NCBI GenBank assembly: GCA_025358305.1
Contig: JANYJZ010000041.1
Location: 82,183-146,182, forward strand
DNA: 64,000 nt
Direction: 5' to 3'
Source of the DNA: Ignavibacteriota bacterium
GTDB taxonomy: Bacteria; Bacteroidota; Ignavibacteria; UBA10030; SZUA-254
Notes under the pieces: generated by a model
Told to the model about the DNA's origin: nothing
Seen by the model: only the letters and a program-made list of their open reading frames with translations
Databases searched by the model: none
Translations under genes and position numbers: made by a program
In this document: piece by piece, positions 48,181-57,583 of the stretch
How the letters are laid out: each line of letters opens with the position of its first letter
Numbering within the stretch: position 1 is the first letter of the stretch

Positions 48181-49846
48181 GCGCACACCGCTCCGGCTCG
48201 CCGCGCTCGTTGGGGCGCTCTGCGCGCTCTGTTTCGCGCTCGGCGCACTGGTTCAATCGCGTCCGGCGAACCCCATCACCCGGGAGATCGTTGCGGCCGC
48301 CGAACGGCTCTTTGGGCTGAAGTTCTCCGAGGCGAAGCGCGACTCGATGCTCAGCGGCCTGAACGACCAGCTCATCAATTACGAACATCTCCGGGCCGTC
48401 CATCTCCCGAACTCCGTTCCGCCCGCGATCCTCTTCAACCCCATTCCCGCCGGCATGAAGCTCCCTACGGTGCGGACGGCTCTCCGATTGACACCCGCGG
48501 GACCGGTGGATCTTCCGCCCCGGCGCGAGGAGATCGCCTTCTACTCCATAGGGCAGCTCTCCGCGCTCGTCCAATCGCGTAAGATATCGTCTGTGGAGCT
48601 CACGAAACTCTATCTCGACCGGCTGAAGCGCTACTCGCCGATGCTCCACTGCACCGTCACCCTCACCGAGGAGCTCGCCCTGCGACAGGCGGAGAAGGCG
48701 GATGAGGAGATCGCCGCCGGCAAGTACCGCGGCCCGCTCCAAGGGATACCGTTCGGCGTGAAGGACCTCCTGGCGACGGAGGGGTATCTGACGACCTGGG
48801 GATCGGTCCCGTACCGGGGCCAGATGTTCGCCGAAGACGCGACCGTCGTCCAGCGTCTTGAGGATGCCGGCGCGGTCCTGGTCGCAAAGCTCTCCATGGG
48901 AGAGCTCGCGATGGATGATGTCTGGTTCGGCGGATTGACGCGCAATCCCTGGGATACGACGAAGGGCTCGAGCGGCTCCTCGGCAGGATCCGCCTCGGCG
49001 ACCTCGGCGGGACTCGTCGCGTTCGCGATCGGAACGGAGACGTGGGGATCGATCGTTTCGCCGTCGACCGTCTGCGGGACGACGGGCCTCAGGCCGACGT
49101 ACGGGCGAGTGAGCCGCAAGGGTGCCATGGCGCTCTCCTGGTCGATGGACAAGATCGGTCCGATCTGCCGCTCGGTGGAGGACTGCGCGATCGTGTTCGA
49201 CGCCATTTATGGACCCGACGGGGAGGACCCGACGGTCTACGACGCGCCGTTCAACTACACTCCCGACGTGCGGCTCTCGAAGCTCCGGATCGGCTATCTG
49301 AAGAGCGATTTCGACAGCGTACGGCAGAACCGGTCCCTGAATGACTCTGTCTTCGCGACCCTCCGGCGCCTCGGGGCGACCCTCATTCCGATCGCGCTCC
49401 CCCAGTATCCGGTGGACGACATGTCGATCATCCTCACGGCGGAAGCGGGCGCCGCATTCGACGAACTCACCCGCAGCGGCGAGGACGACCTCCTCGTGCT
49501 CCAGGGGAAGGGCGCCTGGCCGAATATCTTCCGGACCTCGCGGTTCATTCCGGCGGTCGAATATATCCAGGCGAACCGTCTGCGGTACCTTCTCATCCAG
49601 GATATGCAGCGGCTCATGGATACGATCGATGTCTACGTCGCCCCGTCGTTCGAGGGGAACAACCTTCTCCTGACGAACCTCACGGGCCACCCGTGCGTCG
49701 TCGTGCCGGACGGCGTGTCGTCCGACGGCCTCCCGGCGAGCATCTGCTTCATGGGGAGGCTCTTCGGCGAGGCGGAGCTTCTCGCCGTCGCGAAACAGTA
49801 CCAGGACGCGACCGGGTTCCATCTCCGCCACCCGGCATTCCCCTAA
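48170..49846 (+). CDS. Amidase-signature hydrolase with N-terminal membrane anchor
   Basis: A 558-residue amidase-signature enzyme. Residues about 8-30 are a signal anchor ([20 protein letters not shown]). The Ser-cisSer-Lys triad is visible: Lys in [10 protein letters not shown], and the two serines in [37 protein letters not shown] follows, as in amidases such as GatA and peptide amidase. With the anchor it is probably periplasmic and unlikely to be GatA. Its ATG is 11 bp inside the end of secA, so the two may be cotranscribed. Substrate unknown. Confidence 0.88.
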   Translation: MDRRRTPLRLAALVGALCALCFALGALVQSRPANPITREIVAAAERLFGLKFSEAKRDSMLSGLNDQLINYEHLRAVHLPNSVPPAILFNPIPAGMKLPTVRTALRLTPAGPVDLPPRREEIAFYSIGQLSALVQSRKISSVELTKLYLDRLKRYSPMLHCTVTLTEELALRQAEKADEEIAAGKYRGPLQGIPFGVKDLLATEGYLTTWGSVPYRGQMFAEDATVVQRLEDAGAVLVAKLSMGELAMDDVWFGGLTRNPWDTTKGSSGSSAGSASATSAGLVAFAIGTETWGSIVSPSTVCGTTGLRPTYGRVSRKGAMALSWSMDKIGPICRSVEDCAIVFDAIYGPDGEDPTVYDAPFNYTPDVRLSKLRIGYLKSDFDSVRQNRSLNDSVFATLRRLGATLIPIALPQYPVDDMSIILTAEAGAAFDELTRSGEDDLLVLQGKGAWPNIFRTSRFIPAVEYIQANRLRYLLIQDMQRLMDTIDVYVAPSFEGNNLLLTNLTGHPCVVVPDGVSSDGLPASICFMGRLFGEAELLAVAKQYQDATGFHLRHPAFP

Positions 49847-49859
49847 GGCGAGACCTCTG

Positions 49860-50789
49860 ATGACTGAAGAGCACGCGGAGACCCTTCCTTCCCCCGACGG
49901 TTTCAAGGCGGGATACGTCGCGATCATCGGCGACCCGAACGTCGGCAAGTCGACGCTCCTGAACGCCCTCATCGGCCAAAAGATCTCGATCGTGAGCCAC
50001 AAGCCGCAGACGACGCGGCATCGGATCCTCGGGATCCGGTCGAACCCCTCGTCCCAGATCATCTTTCTCGACACGCCGGGGCTCCTCACGCCATCGTACC
50101 GGCTCCAGGAGGCGATGATGAAGAGCGCGTTCGGGGCGATGGAGGAGGCGGACGTCGTCGTGTTCATGATCGATGTCACCGACCCAAAGGTCGGTCCGGA
50201 GATCGAGCACGACGTCGCGTTTAAGACGCTCGCACGGCTCCAGAAACCGGTCTTCCTCGTCATCAACAAGACCGACCTCGCGTCGAAGGGGGAGATCGCT
50301 TCGGTCATCGGGTTCTATTCTGTGAAGTACGCGTTCACGGAGATCTTTCCGATCTCCGCCAAGACGTCCGACGGGACCGACGACCTCGCCGAGTCGCTCG
50401 TCGGCCATCTCCCCGTGCACCCGCCGTTCTACCCCCTGGACGTCGTCAGCGAACATCCGGAGCGGTTCTTCGTCGGAGAGATCATCCGCGAGAAGATCTT
50501 CGAGCAGTTTCGGGAGGAGATCCCGTACTCCACGACCGTGGACATCGTGGAATTCACGGAAAAGGCCGGCCGCAAGGATCTCATTCGCGCGGAGATCTAT
50601 GTCGAACGCGACTCGCAAAAGGGGATCCTCATCGGCAAGCAGGGGAAGGCGCTTCGGGAGATCGGCGAAGCGGCCCGAAAGGACATCGAGACATTCCTGG
50701 AACGCAAAGTGTTCCTTGAACTCCACGTGAAAGTCCGCGAAAAGTGGCGCGGAAGCGACGCCTGGCTCAAACGGCTCGGCTATCACTGA
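49860..50789 (+). CDS. era: Ribosome-assembly GTPase Era
   Basis: Membrane-associated GTPase for 30S subunit maturation and 16S rRNA processing. The protein is 309 residues. G1 IIGDPNVGKSTLLNAL, G2/switch HKPQTTRHRILGI, G3 DTPGLL, G4 NKTDLA, G5 ISAKTSDG; then a C-terminal KH domain with VERDSQKGILIGKQGKALREIG (the GxxG loop binds the 16S 3' end). It starts 13 bp after the amidase. Confidence 0.96.
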   Translation: MTEEHAETLPSPDGFKAGYVAIIGDPNVGKSTLLNALIGQKISIVSHKPQTTRHRILGIRSNPSSQIIFLDTPGLLTPSYRLQEAMMKSAFGAMEEADVVVFMIDVTDPKVGPEIEHDVAFKTLARLQKPVFLVINKTDLASKGEIASVIGFYSVKYAFTEIFPISAKTSDGTDDLAESLVGHLPVHPPFYPLDVVSEHPERFFVGEIIREKIFEQFREEIPYSTTVDIVEFTEKAGRKDLIRAEIYVERDSQKGILIGKQGKALREIGEAARKDIETFLERKVFLELHVKVREKWRGSDAWLKRLGYH

Positions 50790-50836
50790 CCGGGCACTCG
50801 CCGTGCGCGGATCCGACTTATCACAACGTACAGAAC

Positions 50837-52117
50837 ATGCCTGATATAAAACCGTTCCGCGGAATTCTCTACGACCGCCGCAGTGTCGAGGCGAAGGATG
50901 TCATGGCGCCGCCATACGACGTCATCGGCGCCGAACTCCGCCGGGCCCTCTACAAGCGAAGTCCGCACAATATCGTCCGATTGATCCTCTCGGATGCTGC
51001 CGATCCCTACGCCGATGCGCAGCACTCCTTTGACGCGTGGAAGCGCGCCGGAGTTCTCGTCCAGCAGGAAGTTCCCGCCCTCTACTTCCTCATGCAGACG
51101 TTCGCGCTGCCGGGGGGGAAGGTCGTTCGCCGCAAGGGGTTCGTCGCGGCGTGCCTCCTCGAAGAGTTTTCCAAGGGGACCGTCTTCCCCCATGAACGGA
51201 CGCTTTCGGGGCCGAAGGAGGACAGGTTCCGGCTTATGGAGGCGACCCACGCGATGTTCAGCCAGATCTTTTCGCTGTACTCCGATCCGAAGCACGTCAT
51301 GGACGCGGTCATGGAGCCGTGGCTCGCGCGCGCGCCGCTCTTCGACCTGGAGTACGACGACGTCCGGAATACGCTCTGGGCGTGCGACGACCCGCTCGCC
51401 ACCCTCACGGCGGTCGACCTCTTGCGCGACCAGAAGGTCGTCGTCGCGGACGGCCACCACCGCTACGAAACGGCGCTCCGGTTCCGCGACACTCAACGGC
51501 TGAAGAACCCCGCCCATACCGGCAAGGAACCGTACAACTTCGTGCCGATGTTCTTCGCGAACATCCATGACCCGGGGCTCCTCATCTTCCCGACGCACCG
51601 GCTCGTCCACGGACTCGAGGGGTTTCGGCAAGAGGACCTCGTGCGCGAGCTCGGGCGCTCGTTCACCATCGAGGAACACCCGACCGCCGAGAGCCTCACG
51701 TCCGCCCTCGTAGGCGCGGATCGCCACGCGTTCGGGCTGCTCTTGGCGCGCTCTCCGAAGTTCAGCCTCCTCGAGTGGAACGGAGGAAAGGTCGTCCCGG
51801 GCCGGCCGGGCGAGCCGCAGATCGTCTCGCAGCTCGACGTCTCGATCCTCCACACCGTCATCATCGAGCGCATCCTCGGCATTTCGGAGGAGATGCAACT
51901 CCGGAAGCTCAACCTTGAGTACGTCCGCAACGCGAGCGAGGCGGTCGCAGCCGTCGCATCGGGGTCCGCTCAAGCCGGGTTCCTTATGAATGCCCCGCGC
52001 ATGGACCAGGTCCGCGTCATCGCCGAATCGGGCTGCACGATGCCGCAGAAGTCGACCTATTTCTACCCAAAGCTCCTCTCGGGACTCGTGAACTACTCGT
52101 TCGACGGACGCATATGA
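50837..52117 (+). CDS. DUF1015-family protein
   Basis: A 426-residue cytosolic protein. The start is ATG 50837 (PDIKPFRGILYDRR follows); the longer frame from 50744 lies over the end of era. Conserved stretches: VMAPPYDVIG near the start, VFPHERTLSGPKEDR and VADGHHRYETALRF in the middle, and MPQKSTYFYPKLLSGL at the C-terminus. This is the DUF1015 pattern; one archaeal relative, SerK, is a free serine kinase, but I cannot tell if this member has that activity. Its stop overlaps the EamA gene start (ATG at 52114). Confidence 0.85.
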   Translation: MPDIKPFRGILYDRRSVEAKDVMAPPYDVIGAELRRALYKRSPHNIVRLILSDAADPYADAQHSFDAWKRAGVLVQQEVPALYFLMQTFALPGGKVVRRKGFVAACLLEEFSKGTVFPHERTLSGPKEDRFRLMEATHAMFSQIFSLYSDPKHVMDAVMEPWLARAPLFDLEYDDVRNTLWACDDPLATLTAVDLLRDQKVVVADGHHRYETALRFRDTQRLKNPAHTGKEPYNFVPMFFANIHDPGLLIFPTHRLVHGLEGFRQEDLVRELGRSFTIEEHPTAESLTSALVGADRHAFGLLLARSPKFSLLEWNGGKVVPGRPGEPQIVSQLDVSILHTVIIERILGISEEMQLRKLNLEYVRNASEAVAAVASGSAQAGFLMNAPRMDQVRVIAESGCTMPQKSTYFYPKLLSGLVNYSFDGRI

Positions 52118-53031
52118 GATCGGAGCGCGTGCTCATGGCCCTCGGCTTCGGGCTCATCTCCATCATCTGGGGGTCCACCTGGCTCGCCATCAAGGTCGGG
52201 CTGGGGAGCGTGCCGCCGTTCTTCGCCGTGGCGATACGGTTCACGCTCGCCGCGGCGATCCTCGCACTCATCGCGGGCGTCCGGAAGGAGAGGCTCCTCC
52301 TCGACAAGGACTCCGTCATGGTCTACCTCACGATGGCGTTCCTCTCGTTCAGTTTTCCGTTCGCCCTCGTCTACTGGGGAGAGCAGTACATCGGATCAGG
52401 CCTCGCGTCGATCCTCTTCGCGATCTATCCGTTCGTCGTCGCGATCGGGTCGCATTTCTTCCTGCCGGAGGAACCCTTGAACCCGTTCAAGGTCGCCGGC
52501 ATCCTCCTGGGGTTTGGAGGCATTCTCACGATCTTCTGGTCCGACATCCACCTGGGGGACTCGGCGACGGCGGGCATGGTCGCCGTCCTGGTGAGCACGC
52601 TTCTCCAGGGGACGTCGCTCGTCATCGTGAAACGCAAGGGAAGGCACTTAAGCCCGACCATGCTGAGCCTCGGCGGTATGCTCATCGGCATCGTCGTGCT
52701 CTACATCCTGGCGTTCTCGTTCGAGGACGTCTCGCAGGTCCACCTGGACGGGGCCGGGGTCGGCTCTATCCTCTACCTCGGGACGTTCGGCACGGTGGTG
52801 ACGTTCCTCGTCTACTACTGGCTCATGAAGCGGGTCGACGCCGTCTATCTCTCGCTCGTATCGCTCGTGACGCCGATCCTCGCGGTGATCCTGGGGACGA
52901 TCTTCCTCGGGGAGGTCCTCGCGCCGAGGGTCTTCACGGGGGCGGGGCTCGTCCTTGTCGGCATCCTGACGGCGAACGGCCGGGACCTCGCCCGGTCGCT
53001 CCGGCATCAGACCTCCAAATTCGTGTCTTAG
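52114..53031 (+). CDS. EamA/DMT-family transporter
   Basis: A 305-residue inner membrane protein with ten hydrophobic helices in two repeats (ALGFGLISIIWGSTWLAIKVG in the first; TMLSLGGMLIGIVVLYIL in the second; GTVVTFLVYYWLMKRVDAVYL and LVSLVTPILAVILGTIFLGE near the end). These are typical of drug/metabolite transporter EamA domains. The second repeat carries PILAVILG and a C-terminal helix. Probably a small-metabolite exporter; substrate unknown. It overlaps DUF1015 by 4 bp. Confidence 0.9.
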   Translation: MRSERVLMALGFGLISIIWGSTWLAIKVGLGSVPPFFAVAIRFTLAAAILALIAGVRKERLLLDKDSVMVYLTMAFLSFSFPFALVYWGEQYIGSGLASILFAIYPFVVAIGSHFFLPEEPLNPFKVAGILLGFGGILTIFWSDIHLGDSATAGMVAVLVSTLLQGTSLVIVKRKGRHLSPTMLSLGGMLIGIVVLYILAFSFEDVSQVHLDGAGVGSILYLGTFGTVVTFLVYYWLMKRVDAVYLSLVSLVTPILAVILGTIFLGEVLAPRVFTGAGLVLVGILTANGRDLARSLRHQTSKFVS

Positions 53032-53044
53032 GAAGGACCCACCC

Positions 53045-53461
53045 ATGAAGAAGAAGCTCGTCCATGTCGGAGTGGCGGTCAAGGACCTGAGCGCCTCCGT
53101 TGCCACCTTCTCGAAGCTCCTCGGACTCACCGAGGTGCCGATTGAGACGGTGGCCGACCAGAAGGTGCGCCTCGCCTTCTTCCACACCGGGTGCGCCTCG
53201 ATCGAACTGACGGAGCCGACCTCGCCCGACTCCCCGATCGCGAAGTTCATCGCGAAGCGGGGGGAAGGCGTTCACCATCTCTCGTTCGAGGTCGACGACA
53301 TCCGCGCGGAACTCGCCCGGCTCAAATCCGAAGGGTTCGAGCTCGTCGACGAGGAGCCTCGCCGAGGCGCGGGCGGCTACCTGATCGCGTTCGTCCATCC
53401 GCGGTCGACGAACGGGGTCTTGATCGAGATCAGCGAAAAGATCGGCACCGGAGGACATTGA
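53045..53461 (+). CDS. mce: Methylmalonyl-CoA epimerase
   Basis: Converts (2S)- to (2R)-methylmalonyl-CoA for mutase-dependent propionyl-CoA metabolism. The protein is 138 residues, with the VOC (glyoxalase-like) fold. Motifs: VHVGVAVKDLSASVATF, EVDDIRAELARLK, GEGVHHLSFEVDD (metal His) and a terminal VLIEISEK glutamate. Length and metal ligands match the family. It lies 13 bp after the EamA gene. Together with the C4 acyl-CoA operon at 9764-13011 it points to short-chain acyl-CoA metabolism, though no mutase is in view. Confidence 0.9.
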   Translation: MKKKLVHVGVAVKDLSASVATFSKLLGLTEVPIETVADQKVRLAFFHTGCASIELTEPTSPDSPIAKFIAKRGEGVHHLSFEVDDIRAELARLKSEGFELVDEEPRRGAGGYLIAFVHPRSTNGVLIEISEKIGTGGH

Positions 53462-53495
53462 CAATGGACGCTCCGGAGTCCCGCGAGGGACGCGC

Positions 53496-53870
53496 ATGAA
53501 GGATCTTCTCGTGATCTTTGTCGGGGGAGGGCTCGGCGCATCCGCACGGTATTGGCTCTCCGGCCTCGCCCACCGCTACAGCGGAAGCGGATTTCCGGTC
53601 GGAACGATGCTCGTCAACGTCATCGGCTGCTTTCTCATCGGGCTTCTCATGGGCTCGATGGAGGAACGATTCCTCGTCACGCCGACCCTCAGGCTCTTCC
53701 TCACCATCGGCGTCCTGGGCGGGTTTACGACCTTCTCATCGTTCAGCTATGAATCGATGGCGCTCCTGCGCGACGGCGAGATGCTCCTGGGACTCGCGAA
53801 CGTCGGCGGAAGCGTCGTCCTCTGCCTCCTGGCGACATTCGCCGGGTCGGCGGTCGCAAAACTCTTCTAA
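53496..53870 (+). CDS. crcB: Fluoride ion channel/exporter CrcB (Fluc)
   Basis: A 124-residue, four-helix membrane protein that exports fluoride. Signature: GGGLGASARYWLSG, FPVGTMLVNVIGCFLIG, RLFLTIGVLGGFTTFSSFSYES. A single dual-topology form is expected since there is no second crcB beside it. It is followed by a DUF190 gene, a frequent partner. No fluoride riboswitch was recognised in the 34 bp before it. Confidence 0.93.
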   Translation: MKDLLVIFVGGGLGASARYWLSGLAHRYSGSGFPVGTMLVNVIGCFLIGLLMGSMEERFLVTPTLRLFLTIGVLGGFTTFSSFSYESMALLRDGEMLLGLANVGGSVVLCLLATFAGSAVAKLF

Positions 53871-53890
53871 TTCTGAGAAAGGGGTCCGCT

Positions 53891-54241
53891 ATGAAGCTCA
53901 CAGGTCAGGGGAGACTTCTTCGGGTGTTCGTGGGGGAGCGCGACGTGATCGATCACAAAGCGCTCTACGAGGTGATCGTGCTCAAGGCACGCGAAGGGGG
54001 GCTCGCCGGGGCGACGGTGCTCAGAGGGATGATGGGGTTCGGGGCGAGGAGCAGGACGCTTCACACGGCGAAGATCTTGCGCCTCTCGGAAGACCTTCCG
54101 ATGGTCGTCGAGATCGTCGACTCGGAGGAGAGGATCGCGGCGTTTCTGCCGGTGGTGGAGGAGCTTTTCCGTCGGTCGGGATGCGGCGGTTTGGTGACGA
54201 CCGAACGGGCAGAGGTCATCCAGTATACGGCGGGCGGATGA
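53891..54241 (+). CDS. DUF190-family protein
   Basis: A 116-residue protein with a ferredoxin-like/PII-like pattern: LLRVFVGERDVIDHKALYE, GLAGATVLRGMMGFGARSR and IVDSEERIAAFLPVVEELF. DUF190 proteins often accompany crcB, and PII-like trimers are proposed to regulate it; the exact role is unknown. It begins 20 bp after crcB, and its TGA overlaps the ATG of the PAP2 gene (ATGA at 54238-54241). Confidence 0.88.
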   Translation: MKLTGQGRLLRVFVGERDVIDHKALYEVIVLKAREGGLAGATVLRGMMGFGARSRTLHTAKILRLSEDLPMVVEIVDSEERIAAFLPVVEELFRRSGCGGLVTTERAEVIQYTAGG

Positions 54242-55047
54242 GAGCACCCCTCGTCGCGGTCTGTCTTCTGACATGCTGCCTGAGTGTCGCGGCCCAGACG
54301 GACACGTCGCGATCCGGGGCTTCCCTCGGTCAGATACTCTCCTCGGACATTTCGACCGGACTGTCGGACGCGGGGAGGATCGTGACGGCGCCGCTCCACT
54401 TCAACGCGAAGGAGTGGATGGTGACGGCAGGGGTCGTCGGAGGTACGGCCTTTCTTTTCACCTTCGACAGAACGGCGCGAGTCGAGGCTGCGAGGAACCA
54501 ATCCGATGCGGCGCATTCGGTCTTCAACGTCGGCAGAGAGTACGGCCGGGAGATCTACGGACTCTCTCTCGCCGGCGGACTCTACGCGGGCGGGATCGCG
54601 TTTCAGCGCACCGACATCCGGACCACCGGCCGCATGCTCGGCGAGTCGATCGTCATCGCGGGCGTCATCAACATCGCCTTGAAATCGCTCTTCGGCCGGA
54701 GCCGCCCGCAGACCGGAGAGGGTCCGTACGAATTCCGGGGATTCCAGACGTCGAACGAGCACCTGTCCCTTCCCTCGGGCCATTCGACGGTCGCCTTTTC
54801 GGTCTCTTCGGTCCTCGCTCGGAGGATCGGCAATCCGTACGCCTCGGCGGCACTCTACTCACTTGCGGGCGTGACCGCGCTCTCGAGGGTCTACACCGAC
54901 GACCATTGGATCTCCGACACCTTCCTTGGGGCGGCGATCGGGACCGCCGTCGGTCTCTCGGTCTCGAATCGAGGCGAGGAGACGCCGATCCTCGGTCTGC
55001 GCATCCAACCATCACTCTCCGGGCTGCACGTTGAGTACCTCTTCTAA
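54238..55047 (+). CDS. PAP2-family phosphatase, exported
   Basis: A 269-residue protein from ATG 54238, with signal peptide MRAPLVAVCLLTCCLSVAAQ. Motif C1: KSLFGRSRPQTGEGP (KxxxxxxRP), C2: PSGHSTVAFS (PSGH), and C3: SRVYTDDHWISD (SRxxxxxHxxxD), all in the right order, so the acid phosphatase active site is complete. The long frame upstream of the ATG overlaps the two preceding genes and was rejected. A membrane phospholipid or undecaprenyl pyrophosphate phosphatase role is plausible. Confidence 0.9.
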   Translation: MRAPLVAVCLLTCCLSVAAQTDTSRSGASLGQILSSDISTGLSDAGRIVTAPLHFNAKEWMVTAGVVGGTAFLFTFDRTARVEAARNQSDAAHSVFNVGREYGREIYGLSLAGGLYAGGIAFQRTDIRTTGRMLGESIVIAGVINIALKSLFGRSRPQTGEGPYEFRGFQTSNEHLSLPSGHSTVAFSVSSVLARRIGNPYASAALYSLAGVTALSRVYTDDHWISDTFLGAAIGTAVGLSVSNRGEETPILGLRIQPSLSGLHVEYLF

Positions 55048-55098
55048 TTCGGGACGCATGTGTCCCTCAGGTTCCTTGGTCCATGACATGGATCTGCC

Positions 55099-57027
55099 GT
55101 GAGTTCTTCCGAAACCCCCGTCAACATATCGCTCGAGGAGAAGCTTGCGAACCTCCCGACCACGCCCGGCGTCTACCAGTTCAAGGGCGCGAAGGGTGAG
55201 CTCCTCTACGTCGGGAAGGCGATCAACCTGCGCAACCGCGTTCGGCAGTACTTCCAAAAATCCCACAAGGCCGACAAGCGCCGGCGCCTCATGATCGCCC
55301 GGATCGCCGACGTGGAGCTCATCGTCACGGACTCCGAAGTGGAAGCGCTCATCCTCGAGACGACGCTCATCCAGAAGCTCAAGCCGCGGTACAACATCGA
55401 CATGAAGGATGACAAGACCTTCCCGTACATCGTCGTGACGAACGAACCGTACCCGAGGGTCTTTGCGACCCGCCGCGTCATCCGGGACGGCTCGAAGTAC
55501 TTCGGCCCCTACAGCGACGTGAAGAACATGCACGCTTCACTCAAGCTTGTGAGGGAGCTCTACCGGGTCAGGAGCTGCAATTACCTCATCGACGACGAGT
55601 CCATACGCAAGAAGAAGATCAAGATCTGCTTCGACTTCCACATCAAGAAGTGCGACGGCCCCTGCGAAGGGAGGATCAGCCACGAGCAGTACACCGCGAT
55701 GATCGCCGAGGTGACGCAGATCCTCAAGGGGAGGACGACCTCGCTCGTGCGGATGCTTGAGGAACGGATGCAGAAGGCGTCCGACGAGATGCGCTTCGAG
55801 GATGCCGGGTCCTACCGGGACAAGATCGGCCAGCTGAGCGTCTACAACGATCGCCAAAAGGTCGTCGACATCGAAGCGGTCGAGCGGGACCTCATCGCTC
55901 TCGCCCCAGAGGGGGACGACGCGTGCGGCGTCGTCTTCAAGATCCGGGACGGCAAGATCATCGGTCGGCAGCATTTCTACCTCTCCGGCGTCGAGGGGAA
56001 CACGGAATCCGAGATGCTTGAGCGGCTCATCAGCAGGTACTACCTCGAGACCGACGACATCCCTCGGGAGATCTTTCTCCAGGTGGAGGTGGAATCGCTC
56101 GCCTCCCTGGAGGCCTGGCTCACGGAAAAGCGGCAGGAGCGTGTCCACATCACGATACCGAAGATCGGCGAGAAGGCGAAGCTCATGACGATGTGCCGGA
56201 ACAACGCGCAGTTCCTCCTGGAGATGCTGAAGATCCAGAAGGAGAAGCGGAAGGACGCCGTTCCGCTCTCGCTCTCCTCGCTCCAGAAGGACCTGCGGCT
56301 CCCCCGGGCGCCGCGCCGCATCGAATGCTTCGACATATCGAACTTCCAGGGCTCGGATTCCGTGGCGTCCATGGTGGTGTTCACCGACGGCCGTCCGCGG
56401 AAGTCCGAATACCGGAAGTTCAAGATCCGCACCGTCGAAGGACCCGACGATTTCGCGAGCATGCAGGAGGTCATCGAACGGCGCTACGCGCGCGCGCTCG
56501 AGGAGCAGTCGGAGCTCCCGGACCTCATCGTCGTGGACGGAGGGAAGGGGCAGCTCTCGAGCGCCGTGGAAGTCTTGGAACGGCTCGGCCTCAGGCAGCG
56601 CTCCGGCGCAGTCCTTCTGCAGGAACCGCCTCCGCGCCATCTTCCCATCATCGGCCTGGTGAAGAGGCTCGAGGAGGTATTCGTGCCGGAAGCGAGCGAC
56701 CCCCAGTCGGTCGCCCGGTCGTCGCCGGGGCTCAAGCTTCTGCAGCAGGTCCGGAACGAGGCCCACCGCTTCGCAATCACCTATCACCGCTCCCTCAGGA
56801 GCAAAAGGACGCTCCAGACGGAGCTCGACCTGATCGGCGGCGTCGGGAAGAAGCGGGCCAAGTCGCTCCTGGAGGTCTTCGGGTCGGTCCAAGGGGTGAA
56901 ATTTGCCACCCGCGAGCAGCTCTCAGATGTCGTGGGAGACGTCGTGGCCCAGCGGATCCAGGAGTACTTCCTCCAGGACGCGAGTTCTGGCGGAGCGGGC
57001 CCCACCCCGTCGAACGCCGCGAAATAA
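55099..57027 (+). CDS. uvrC: Excinuclease ABC subunit C
   Basis: Incision nuclease of nucleotide excision repair. The protein is 642 residues; start GTG 55099. Domains: GIY-YIG nuclease (about 10-95, TPGVYQFKGAKGELLYVGKA), Cys-rich region (KICFDFHIKKCDGPCEGRIS), UVR domain (about 205-240), RNase H-like C-terminal nuclease (FDISNFQGSDSVASMVVFTDG, PDLIVVDGGKGQLSSA) and tandem HhH (ELDLIGGVGKKRAKSLLEVFGS). The loop between the PDLIVVDGG motif and KRLEEVF carries a short basic/Pro-rich insertion (QRSGAVLLQEPPPRH). Otherwise typical. Confidence 0.95.
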   Translation: MSSSETPVNISLEEKLANLPTTPGVYQFKGAKGELLYVGKAINLRNRVRQYFQKSHKADKRRRLMIARIADVELIVTDSEVEALILETTLIQKLKPRYNIDMKDDKTFPYIVVTNEPYPRVFATRRVIRDGSKYFGPYSDVKNMHASLKLVRELYRVRSCNYLIDDESIRKKKIKICFDFHIKKCDGPCEGRISHEQYTAMIAEVTQILKGRTTSLVRMLEERMQKASDEMRFEDAGSYRDKIGQLSVYNDRQKVVDIEAVERDLIALAPEGDDACGVVFKIRDGKIIGRQHFYLSGVEGNTESEMLERLISRYYLETDDIPREIFLQVEVESLASLEAWLTEKRQERVHITIPKIGEKAKLMTMCRNNAQFLLEMLKIQKEKRKDAVPLSLSSLQKDLRLPRAPRRIECFDISNFQGSDSVASMVVFTDGRPRKSEYRKFKIRTVEGPDDFASMQEVIERRYARALEEQSELPDLIVVDGGKGQLSSAVEVLERLGLRQRSGAVLLQEPPPRHLPIIGLVKRLEEVFVPEASDPQSVARSSPGLKLLQQVRNEAHRFAITYHRSLRSKRTLQTELDLIGGVGKKRAKSLLEVFGSVQGVKFATREQLSDVVGDVVAQRIQEYFLQDASSGGAGPTPSNAAK

Positions 57028-57031
57028 TTTA

Positions 57032-57060
57032 TTGACTTTTTATTCAAAAGTGGCTATACT
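57032..57060 (+). promoter_or_regulatory. Promoter of the small membrane protein at 57131
   Basis: TTGACT (57032-57037), 17 bp, TATACT (57055-57060). It starts within 5 bp of the uvrC stop. Predicted transcript start about 57067, giving a leader of about 64 nt. Confidence 0.8.
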
Positions 57061-57130
57061 TTAGCTATGGACGTAGGTTCGCCCCGGGGGCTAACTGACG
57101 ATCTCCATCACAGTTGAGTGTGGATGCACC

Positions 57131-57517
57131 ATGGACAAGAAACAACCGCTCTTTCTCATCATCGCCCTGTTGATCTTCGGCGTAGCGCTCGGATCCGCGC
57201 TCTGGGCGTTCGGCAAGAAGAACGTCTCTGCGCATAGAGATGAGCTTATCAGCGAGGTCACGCACATCGCATCCGACGCGTTCCAGTACCGAGCCCGTCC
57301 GAAGTCGATCGGCGGCGGCGGCGGCTCCTACGGCGGGTACCATATACCCTACCGGCTGGGGGCGAACGATCACGCGGAGATCAAGGTGTCCGGTTCTCCG
57401 GCCGACGAGATCGTGATCGAGGCGGTTTCCACCATGGGGATGGGCAAGGTCGCGGCAACGATCGGCAGCGACGGCGAGATCCATGCCTTCTCCTATACCG
57501 GCGAATTTCTGGAATAG
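57131..57517 (+). CDS. Small anchored protein with Gly-rich turn, unknown
   Basis: A 128-residue protein. One N-terminal transmembrane helix (about residues 7-27, LFLIIALLIFGVALGSALWAF) precedes a short soluble domain with a run of five glycines and SYGGYHIPY near residue 65. The ending (DHAEIKVSGSPADEIVIEAVS) is strand-rich. The helix and following segment resemble a type IV pilin-like or minor pseudopilin N-terminus in size, but no prepilin peptidase site is evident, so I do not assign that. It has its own promoter and precedes the STAS gene by 66 bp. Confidence 0.6.
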   Translation: MDKKQPLFLIIALLIFGVALGSALWAFGKKNVSAHRDELISEVTHIASDAFQYRARPKSIGGGGGSYGGYHIPYRLGANDHAEIKVSGSPADEIVIEAVSTMGMGKVAATIGSDGEIHAFSYTGEFLE

Positions 57518-57583
57518 CGGCACCGAGGCGTTCAGGCTTGACCGCGCAGTGTTCACCACGACGTACTTCTTGAGAATGATCCG

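Noticed and set aside
45097..48186. 1,029-codon open frame on the minus strand opposite secA
   Set aside because: Shadow of secA; the plus strand has Walker motifs and the SEC-C tail.
53462..53495. Fluoride riboswitch before crcB
   Set aside because: The 34-bp gap is too short and has no aptamer pattern that I recognise.
53518..54237. Long in-frame extension upstream of the PAP2 gene
   Set aside because: It overlaps crcB and DUF190 in another frame, and ATG 54238 starts directly at a signal peptide.
57131..57517. Type IV pilin-like minor protein
   Set aside because: The N-terminal helix is similar, but there is no G/A-F cleavage site with the conserved glutamate at +5.
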